Assembly (NCBI GenBank): GCA_024639625.1
Contig: JAHEIA010000044.1
Span: 1 to 11,397, forward strand
Direction: 5' to 3'
Source of the DNA: Chromatiales bacterium
GTDB lineage: Bacteria > Pseudomonadota > Gammaproteobacteria > Chromatiales > Chromatiaceae
DNA: 11,397 nt
Below are positions 6,862 to 11,397 of the stretch, piece by piece. Within the stretch, counting starts at the first letter, position 1; each line of letters opens with the position of its first letter. A program made the translations under genes and the position numbers. The notes under the pieces were generated by a model. That model saw only the letters and a program-made list of their open reading frames with translations, had not been told where the DNA came from and made no database searches.

Positions 6862-7746
6862 ATGGTTGATTGGAATGCGGTCTTCGAGCAGATCTCTGCG
6901 GCCTCCGGTGTGCCTTTTTCGCCGCAGACCACGGGCTCGAGCATCGCCGGAGGATGCATCAATCGCGCGCAGCGAGTGACCGACGGGGCCAGGGATTTTT
7001 TCGTCAAGACGAACGACTCTGCGAAGCTGCAGATGTTCGAAGCGGAGCTGGCGGGGTTGGCGGAGATAGCCGCTACCGGCACCCTTCGTGTTCCGAGCCC
7101 CCTGTGCGCTGGGTTGGCGGGCAACGCCGCCTTTCTAGTCATGGAGTACATCCAGCCGGGACGTCCGCGTCGTGGCGGCGCGGCGCTCGCTGGCAGGCAA
7201 CTCGCGGCGATGCATCGCCACACCCAGCCCCAGTTCGGCTGGTATCGGGACAACACCATTGGTTCGACCCCGCAAGCGAACCGCCAGTGCGCAGATTGGC
7301 CCGAATTCTGGGCGCAGCAGCGTCTGGGTTTTCAGCTCGCGCTGGCCGCGCGCAACGGATACACCGGACCCCTGCAGCGGCGCGGCGAGAAGCTGTTGTC
7401 GGAATTTCCTGCGCTGCTTGAACACGCCCCCGTTCCATCGCTGCTGCACGGCGATCTATGGGGCGGGAATATGGCCTTCGATGGGCAGGGAAACCCGCTG
7501 ATTTTCGATCCCGCCGTGTATTATGGCGACCGGGAGGCGGATCTTGCCATGACCGAGTTGTTCGGTGGATTCGCGCGCGACTTCTACGCGGGCTATCGGG
7601 AGGCATGGCCCCTGGTAGCGGGATACCCGGAGCGCAAGGTCTTGTACAACCTTTATCATATCCTGAATCACCTGAATCTGTTCGGCGCCGGGTATCTGTC
7701 TCAGGCCCAGCATATGATCGACAGCCTGCTGGCCGCTGTGCGCTAA
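6862..7746 (+). CDS. Fructosamine-3-kinase family protein
   Basis: A 294-residue protein of the fructosamine/ketosamine-3-kinase family (E. coli YniA, human FN3K), which has an aminoglycoside-phosphotransferase-like fold. Members phosphorylate the sugar of glycated lysines or free ketoamines so that the adduct falls off, repairing glycation. Visible features are the N-terminal SSIAGGCINRAQRV loop (~26–39), FFVKTND with the nucleotide-binding lysine (~46–52), MFEAELAGLAEI, the hinge FLVMEYI, and HRHTQPQFGWYRDNTIGSTP, typical of the family. The catalytic loop is HGDLWGGN (196–203, Asp198), followed by IFDPAVYYGDREADLAM with metal-binding Asp216. Length and motifs match the family, so it should be active. 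A perfect AGGAGG fixes the start. Its stop overlaps the stop of the convergent AI-2E gene. The natural substrate cannot be told from sequence. Confidence 0.95.
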   Translation: MVDWNAVFEQISAASGVPFSPQTTGSSIAGGCINRAQRVTDGARDFFVKTNDSAKLQMFEAELAGLAEIAATGTLRVPSPLCAGLAGNAAFLVMEYIQPGRPRRGGAALAGRQLAAMHRHTQPQFGWYRDNTIGSTPQANRQCADWPEFWAQQRLGFQLALAARNGYTGPLQRRGEKLLSEFPALLEHAPVPSLLHGDLWGGNMAFDGQGNPLIFDPAVYYGDREADLAMTELFGGFARDFYAGYREAWPLVAGYPERKVLYNLYHILNHLNLFGAGYLSQAQHMIDSLLAAVR

Positions 7747-8828
7747 CCGGCGGCCGCGCTGTCCTGCGGCGGCTGGCGAGCGGGGCGCGGGCTTTCCTGT
7801 GGGGCCTGCGAGCCGAGCAGCAGGGACCAGGCGCGGGTGCTGTCACTGCTGTCCAATGCGATCTTCAGGGTCATGGTGAGGGGCACCGACAGGAACATGC
7901 CGACCGGGCCGAAAACCCAGCCCCAGAAAATGAGGGAAAGGAATACCACCAGGGTCGAGAGGCCGAGCCCTCGCCCCATGACCCTTGGCTCCAAGATGCT
8001 CCCTACCAAGATGTTGACCAGGACATAACCGAGGGCGGTCCACAAAGCACCAGTTCCGCCCAACTGGACCAGGGCCAGCAATACGGCGGGCAGCGCAGCG
8101 ATGATGGACCCGATATTGGGAACAAAATTGAGCAGGAAGGCCAGCAGGCCCCATAAAATCGGGTAATCGACTCCGAGCAGAGCCAGCCAAAGGGCCACTG
8201 CGGCGCCGGTGAGCAAGCTGGTGGCGCTCTTGATCGCCGTATATTGCTGGATATTCCTGGTAAAGGTGCGCAGCGTCTCGCTGGTAAACCCCCGGTCCTT
8301 GGCAATGGCGTTGAATTTCGCCGGAAGAGCGGTCCATTCGAAGAGCAGAAAGATCACCAGTAAAAGGATCAGGAAGGCATTCGCCAGGATGTTCCCGATA
8401 CCCCCGGCCAGTTGGCTTGCGAAGCTCAAGGCCTTTGCCGGATCCAGATATTTTTGATGAAACCCCTCCGGGACGCTGACCCCAAGACCGTTGAGCCAGG
8501 ACCAGAGTGCCTGCGCCTGGGTCGTAAGCTTATCCTGGTAGGCGGGAAGATTGCTTGAGAAAGAGTCCAGGGAGCCGCTGATCAAGGCCGTCAGCAGGAT
8601 CCCTATAGCGCATACGGCCGCCCCAACGACCAGCATCGCCAGCCAGACCGGCAGCCCCTTGCGCCGAAGATAGAACAGCGGAGGGGCGCTGATAACGGCG
8701 ATGAATATGGAAAGCAGAAACGGGATGAGGATTGCCGACGCCGCACGCATGCCGGCGGTGACGACGACGAAGCATGCCGTAGCCAACAGGGCCCGCATCG
8801 CTGGTGACATTGCCGAAGGTTTTTCCAT
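7743..8828 (-). CDS. AI-2E/PerM family membrane protein
   Basis: A 361-residue multi-pass inner-membrane protein of the AI-2E transporter (PerM/YdiK/TqsA) family. Family members have been linked to autoinducer-2 export or Na+/H+ antiport, but most are of unknown substrate. Two hydrophobic segments lie near residues 12–50 and another near 62–84. A soluble loop (about 88–150) follows, then a segment around FLILLLVIFLLFEW. The C-terminal membrane block includes the signature ILWGLLAFLLNFVPNIGSII and then ILVGSILEPRVMGRGLGLST, with the conserved EPrvmG. The ATG at 8826–8828 is the most upstream; an ATG six codons in (8808–8810, MSPAMRALL) is an equal candidate, as neither has a clear Shine–Dalgarno. 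The C-terminal tail is Pro/Gln/Ala-rich. It may be co-transcribed with the lipoprotein gene 88 bp upstream. The substrate is unknown. Confidence 0.94.
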   Translation of the reverse strand: MEKPSAMSPAMRALLATACFVVVTAGMRAASAILIPFLLSIFIAVISAPPLFYLRRKGLPVWLAMLVVGAAVCAIGILLTALISGSLDSFSSNLPAYQDKLTTQAQALWSWLNGLGVSVPEGFHQKYLDPAKALSFASQLAGGIGNILANAFLILLLVIFLLFEWTALPAKFNAIAKDRGFTSETLRTFTRNIQQYTAIKSATSLLTGAAVALWLALLGVDYPILWGLLAFLLNFVPNIGSIIAALPAVLLALVQLGGTGALWTALGYVLVNILVGSILEPRVMGRGLGLSTLVVFLSLIFWGWVFGPVGMFLSVPLTMTLKIALDSSDSTRAWSLLLGSQAPQESPRPARQPPQDSAAAG

Positions 8829-8890
8829 CGTTCGGGACGGTTGCCGTGTTTAGAACCGAGATACCCGCCGGCGCGACTCTCCCCGGCAAG

Positions 8891-8904
8891 CCCGCCATCG
8901 CGGG
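8891..8904. repeat. Small hairpin CCCGC-N4-GCGGG in the lipoprotein–AI-2E gap
   Basis: A perfect five-base stem with a four-base loop lies 12 bp past the lipoprotein stop, in the 88-bp gap before the AI-2E gene. There is no T tract on the minus strand after it, so a full terminator is unlikely. It could attenuate or protect the 3' end of the lipoprotein message. Confidence 0.3.
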
Positions 8905-8916
8905 AACTGCGCGGAG

Positions 8917-9327
8917 TTAGTGGAACTCGGGAAATTCGCTATCCAGGTACCACAGTTTGCTGTCCGCTTCATATTTCCACACCTGACGGTCGATGAGATT
9001 CCGCACCTTCTGTTCATCCACCCGAAGGTAATCAATCCGCACAGTCTGCAGCGCCGTGTCCTCGTCCATACGCACCGGTGAGGAAACCACCTCGTAGGAA
9101 ACCACTCGAATGTCGTTCAGGTCGGGCGGAGCTTGCCGGTCCCGGTCGTCGTCGGGTGAAAGAAATTGGTAGGCGTTGCTCAGGTTGCCCCAGCGCACGG
9201 TGTTTTCGTACGCCGCCAGGGTGTTCTCCAGGACGATGGCTTGCTTCTTTTCTTCGACCGATCCGCATCCGAAAAGCGACAAAGCAATGGCTAACAGGCA
9301 GGCAATGGCTGGCATTCTTCGCGTCAT
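8917..9327 (-). CDS. Small lipoprotein of unknown function
   Basis: A 136-residue predicted lipoprotein. The basic start MTRRMP is followed by a hydrophobic run (AIACLLAIALSL) and the lipobox LFGC, with the lipidated Cys at 21. The next residues are Gly-Ser rather than Asp, which favours outer-membrane sorting. The mature part has a helical N terminus (EEKKQAIVLENTLAAYENTV, then RWGNLSNAYQFLSPDD). A β-rich C-terminal half (VVSYEVVSSPVRM, TVRIDYLRVDEQKVRNLIDR, WKYEADSKLWYLDSEFPEF) resembles NTF2-like/DUF4440-type folds in pattern only. I do not recognise a named family. The internal ATG four codons on (MPAIAC) is a possible start; both keep the signal peptide. It stands divergent from the TraB-type gene and just upstream of the AI-2E gene on the same strand. 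A long inverted repeat lies 10 bp before its start. Confidence 0.85.
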   Translation of the reverse strand: MTRRMPAIACLLAIALSLFGCGSVEEKKQAIVLENTLAAYENTVRWGNLSNAYQFLSPDDDRDRQAPPDLNDIRVVSYEVVSSPVRMDEDTALQTVRIDYLRVDEQKVRNLIDRQVWKYEADSKLWYLDSEFPEFH

Positions 9328-9336
9328 GGCACTTTA

Positions 9337-9377
9337 GGCTCGCTGGGCGGTTGATTCCGCACAATAGTAAGCGAGCC
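9337..9377. repeat. Nested inverted repeat upstream of the lipoprotein gene
   Basis: Outer arms GGCTCGCT (9337–9344) and AGCGAGCC (9370–9377) are exact complements. Between them sits a smaller dyad, GCGG (9347–9350) and CCGC (9357–9360), with a six-base loop. The right side also holds TACTAT on the minus strand (9364–9369), a possible −10 for the lipoprotein gene with only a weak −35 upstream. If that −10 is used, the repeat is more likely an operator; if transcription starts further up, it would be an mRNA hairpin ending nine bases before the ATG. Confidence 0.45.
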
Positions 9378-9440
9378 CGTGGTTTCGGACCAGGGTCGCC
9401 AACCGGTGCGCGTTCTGTACTGTGAATCCACAGCGTCCCT

Positions 9441-9459
9441 GGTTATCATTATCAATTGT
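9441..9459. promoter_or_regulatory. Fur-box-like sequence upstream of the TraB-type gene
   Basis: The minus strand holds GATAATGATAAC, two tandem hexamers matching the first 11 bases of the 19-bp E. coli Fur consensus exactly. The full 19-bp alignment gives about 14/19. It lies about 40 bp before the ATG at 9491, in the 163-bp divergent spacer shared with the lipoprotein gene, and so could act on either. Functional Fur binding is inferred. Confidence 0.35.
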
Positions 9460-9490
9460 TTCTTCTGCAATCCATGCTCTAACGTTTCCG

Positions 9491-10684
9491 ATGCCCGCCC
9501 CCGCCGAGATGGTCCAGGAATTGCTGCTCGGCGAAAGCCGGATCACCCTGTTGGGAGCCGCGCACGTATCCCGCGCCAGCGCCGAGCAGGTGAAGGATCT
9601 GTTGCACCAGGGGAAATTTGACGCGGTCGCTGTGGAACTCTGCCCCAGCCGCTACGGGGCGCTGATCAACCCCGATAGCTTGGCGAAGATGGATCTTTTC
9701 CGCGTGATGCGCGAAGGCAGGATCCCGATGGTCGTAGCGAACCTTGCGCTCGGGGCCTATCAACAGCGCCTGGCGGACCAGTTCGGCATAGAGCCCGGGG
9801 CCGAGCAGAGGGCGGCGATCCGATTTGCGCAACAAAACGCGCTTCCGGTGCTGCTGCTGGATCGGGAAATCGGGATCACCTTCAAGCGCATCGCACGCCG
9901 CCTTTCCTGGTGGCGCCGATTTAGCCTGTTTTCCGGCCTGCTCGCGAGTGTCGTATTTCACCAGGAGGTCGACGAAGCAGAGATCGAGCGACTGAAGGAG
10001 GGGGACGTCCTGGAGAGCACCTTCGCCCAGTTCGCTGACCAGCATCGGGATCTGTATATCCCGCTGATCGAAGAAAGAGACCGCTATATGGCGGCGCGGC
10101 TGCGCCAGGAGATCGTGGGAAAGGCCCCAAAACAGGTTCTAGCGGTGGTTGGGGCCGGGCACGTAAAAGGGATCGCGCGGTTTCTGCGCGACGTGCCAGA
10201 GCAACCCGAGACGACCATCGGGCTCCTCGATCGGGTGCCGGCCTCGAAGCGCTGGCCGAAGGCGATTCCCTGGGCTATCGTGGCTGTAATCCTGTTTGGA
10301 TTCGTACTGGGTTTTGTCCGTAGTCCACATCTGGGATGGCAACTGGTCCTGGATTGGGTCCTGATCAACGGCAGTCTTTCTGCGTTGGGTGCGATCATCG
10401 CTCTGGCACATCCTTTGACTGTCCTTGCGGCATTCGCCGCCGCGCCTATCACATCGTTGAATCCCACGGTCGGTGCCGGTATGGTGACTGCGGCCGTGGA
10501 AACTCTGCTACGCCGCCCCAACGTTGGCGATTTCGAGCGGCTACGGCAGGATACGACTGAGCCCCGCGGCTGGTGGCGAAATCGGGTCTCGCGGATCCTG
10601 CTGGTCTTCGTCCTCAGCACCCTCGGGTCTGCCGTTGGCACCTATCTGGCGGGGTTTCGGATCATCGGGCGGCTCGCCGCCTGA
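9491..10684 (+). CDS. TraB/PrgY family membrane protein
   Basis: A 397-residue protein of the TraB/PrgY family, named from enterococcal pheromone-shutdown proteins and related to the Tiki/GumN fold, for which metal-dependent protease activity has been proposed. The N-terminal ~230 residues are the TraB domain: LLGAAHVSRAS with His25, VAVELCPSRYGAL (Glu49), LLLDREIGITFKR, EERDRYMAARL near 194–204, and VVGAGHVKGI with His224. Hydrophobic segments follow near 250–270, 278–320 (two) and 365–390, giving a membrane-bound C-terminal half with LNPTVGAGMV between them. This two-part layout is normal for prokaryotic TraB proteins. ATG 9491 is chosen because it lies just ahead of the family N terminus; GTG 9422 or ATG 9509 are alternatives, none with a good Shine–Dalgarno. 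Position 51 is Cys, where I recall many homologues having Asp after VEL. The substrate and role are unknown. Confidence 0.92.
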   Translation: MPAPAEMVQELLLGESRITLLGAAHVSRASAEQVKDLLHQGKFDAVAVELCPSRYGALINPDSLAKMDLFRVMREGRIPMVVANLALGAYQQRLADQFGIEPGAEQRAAIRFAQQNALPVLLLDREIGITFKRIARRLSWWRRFSLFSGLLASVVFHQEVDEAEIERLKEGDVLESTFAQFADQHRDLYIPLIEERDRYMAARLRQEIVGKAPKQVLAVVGAGHVKGIARFLRDVPEQPETTIGLLDRVPASKRWPKAIPWAIVAVILFGFVLGFVRSPHLGWQLVLDWVLINGSLSALGAIIALAHPLTVLAAFAAAPITSLNPTVGAGMVTAAVETLLRRPNVGDFERLRQDTTEPRGWWRNRVSRILLVFVLSTLGSAVGTYLAGFRIIGRLAA

Positions 10685-10710
10685 GCGATGCGGCGGACTC
10701 GTGATCGGTG

Positions 10711-10727
10711 ACGGCATTTCATGCCGT
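10711..10727. repeat. Perfect 7-bp hairpin downstream of the TraB-type gene
   Basis: ACGGCAT and ATGCCGT flank a TTC loop, 26 bp past the TraB stop. No T tract follows on the plus strand, so it is at best a weak or Rho-assisted terminator. Confidence 0.35.
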
Positions 10728-10781
10728 GCGGTTGGTGGGAGAGCCGACGCGTTTGCGCCCCGGTGCCAGGAGAACTACGTA

Positions 10782-10811
10782 TTGACGGCTTTCCATTAGC
10801 AACTGTATGGT
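10782..10811 (+). promoter_or_regulatory. Possible sigma-70 promoter for the small secreted peptide gene
   Basis: TTGACG (10782–10787, 5/6 to the −35 consensus) and TATGGT (10806–10811, 4/6 to the −10) are 18 bp apart in an AT-richer patch. Transcription would start near 10818, giving a leader of about 46 nt before the ATG at 10864. Confidence 0.4.
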
Positions 10812-10863
10812 TTGGCCGAGAATAAGAAATGCAGCACCACAGAATCGGGAGATCCAGTAGCAA

Positions 10864-11040
10864 ATGAAGTTTCTTATCGCGTTCTTCATCGCGCTTTCGC
10901 TCACCATCGCCTGGCAGACCTCTTCGCTCGCGGAAGCGGAGGGTGGCCGGCAAGGGTTCGCCGAGCGACGCCTAAGCGTCGCCCCGGCGGACATGGATGG
11001 CAGCCGTCTCGCCCTTTGTGCAGTGGCCGGCTGCGACTGA
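10864..11040 (+). CDS. Small predicted secreted peptide with C-terminal cysteine pair
   Basis: A 58-codon frame not assigned to any family. Residues 1–23 form a classic Sec signal peptide: Lys2, hydrophobic core LIAFFIALSLTIAW, then a polar end with cleavage likely after SLA (Ala23). The mature peptide of about 35 residues is Gly/Arg/Glu-rich at first and ends LCAVAGCD, with Cys52 and Cys57 and no other cysteines, so a short disulfide loop or metal site at the C terminus is possible. By hand count 44 of 58 third codon positions are G or C, as expected for a real gene here. A possible promoter lies at 10782–10811; the Shine–Dalgarno is weak (GGGAG about 13 bases upstream). A dyad follows directly after the stop. 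An antisense frame (10719–10994) competes, but it lacks these signals. The function is unknown; the neighbouring RND pump may be unrelated. Confidence 0.5.
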   Translation: MKFLIAFFIALSLTIAWQTSSLAEAEGGRQGFAERRLSVAPADMDGSRLALCAVAGCD

Positions 11041-11062
11041 GCTGTCTGCGTTGTCCGACAGC
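11041..11062. terminator. Possible bidirectional terminator between the peptide and RND genes
   Basis: GCTGTC (11041–11046) and GACAGC (11057–11062) are exact complements with a 10-base loop. The dyad fills the whole gap between the stop codons of two convergent genes. A T tract is missing on both sides, so the call rests on position and dyad only. Confidence 0.35.
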
Positions 11063-11397
11063 CTATTCTACTGCGCCGCGTATCCGTGACTCGCGCCGCT
11101 TCATGAGCGCGTAGTAGAGCACTGGGACGACCAGCAGCGTCAGTACCGTCGAAACAAAGAGCCCGAAAATAAGCGATACTGCCAAGCCGCTAAAGATCGG
11201 ATCATCCAGGATAAAGAACGCACCCGCCATCGCCGCCAGGCCGGTCAGTATGATCGGTTTCGCGCGAACCGCGCCTGAGCGGATTACCGCGCTGTCCAGG
11301 GGCGTTCCGTTGCGCACCTCGGTGTTGACGAAATCCACCAGTAGAATAGAGTTGCGAACGATGATGCCCGCCAGGGCGATCATGCCGATCATCGAGG
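11063..11397 (-). CDS. RND efflux transporter permease, C-terminal end (5' part off window)
   Basis: The last ~110 residues of an inner-membrane RND permease of the AcrB/HAE type, which uses the proton gradient to export drugs, dyes or other hydrophobic compounds through a periplasmic adaptor and an outer-membrane channel. The frame is open to the window edge and ends at TAG 11063–11065. Visible are MIGMIALAGIIVRNSILLVD (the conserved segment at the start of TM11), then a loop with AVIRSGAVRAKPIILT. The last two membrane spans are LAAMAGAFFIL and LAVSLIFGLFVSTVLTLLVV, followed by PVLYYALMKRRESR. VRNSILLVDF points to the HAE family rather than the metal-exporting CusA type. The adaptor gene would be to the right, outside the window. 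The substrate cannot be judged. Confidence 0.95.
   Translation of the reverse strand, partial: SMIGMIALAGIIVRNSILLVDFVNTEVRNGTPLDSAVIRSGAVRAKPIILTGLAAMAGAFFILDDPIFSGLAVSLIFGLFVSTVLTLLVVPVLYYALMKRRESRIRGAVE

Noticed and set aside
9420..9433. CTGTG-AATC-CACAG palindrome as a CRP site
   Set aside because: The half-site spacing is too short for the CRP consensus TGTGA-N6-TCACA.
10719..10994. 91-codon minus-strand frame antisense to the small secreted peptide, with one hydrophobic stretch
   Set aside because: It is a real competitor, since a shorter form starting MKNAIRNF looks membrane-like. However, it lacks a good ribosome binding site and has less coding-like third positions than the plus-strand signal-peptide frame.

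Overview
The window looks like chromosomal DNA of a GC-rich gammaproteobacterium. The argS–SPOR gene pair beside priA, the FeoB–FeoC pair with a cysteine-bearing FeoC, and the PriA and ArgRS sequences all fit that class; an environmental lineage near Chromatiales/Acidiferrobacterales is a guess. No phage genes, transposases, CRISPR arrays, tRNAs or rRNAs were seen. Both outer genes (feoB and an RND pump) run off the window.

Layout. 1–1248, plus strand: 3' end of feoB (ferrous iron permease), then feoC starting on a TTG that overlaps the feoB stop. 1264–3615, minus strand: argS followed with no gap by a SPOR-domain membrane protein, convergent with feoC. 3616–3913: a 298-bp spacer with a likely argS promoter. 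3914–6127, minus strand: priA (replication restart helicase). 6128–6861: a 734-bp divergent spacer, the most unusual part of the window. Its right half is an AT-rich island with three consensus DnaA boxes (two as a perfect inverted pair), two GATC sites and four ATTTG repeats, so it is a candidate chromosomal origin (oriC) or another DnaA-binding locus. 6862–7746, plus: fructosamine-3-kinase family protein with a strong ribosome binding site. 7743–8828, minus: AI-2E/PerM family membrane protein whose stop codon overlaps that of the kinase gene. 8917–9327, minus: small lipoprotein of unknown function with a nested inverted repeat just upstream. 9491–10684, plus: TraB/PrgY family membrane protein, with a Fur-box-like sequence upstream. 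10864–11040, plus: a 58-residue predicted secreted peptide with two cysteines at its C terminus. 11063–11397, minus: C-terminal end of an RND efflux permease.

How the genes relate. Most blocks are independent housekeeping or envelope units: iron uptake (feoBC), translation and envelope (argS–SPOR), replication restart (priA), protein deglycation (the kinase) and envelope transport (AI-2E, lipoprotein, TraB, RND). No new multi-gene defence or biosynthetic system is evident. The two points most worth following are the DnaA-box cluster between priA and the kinase gene, and the small secreted cysteine peptide beside the RND gene.
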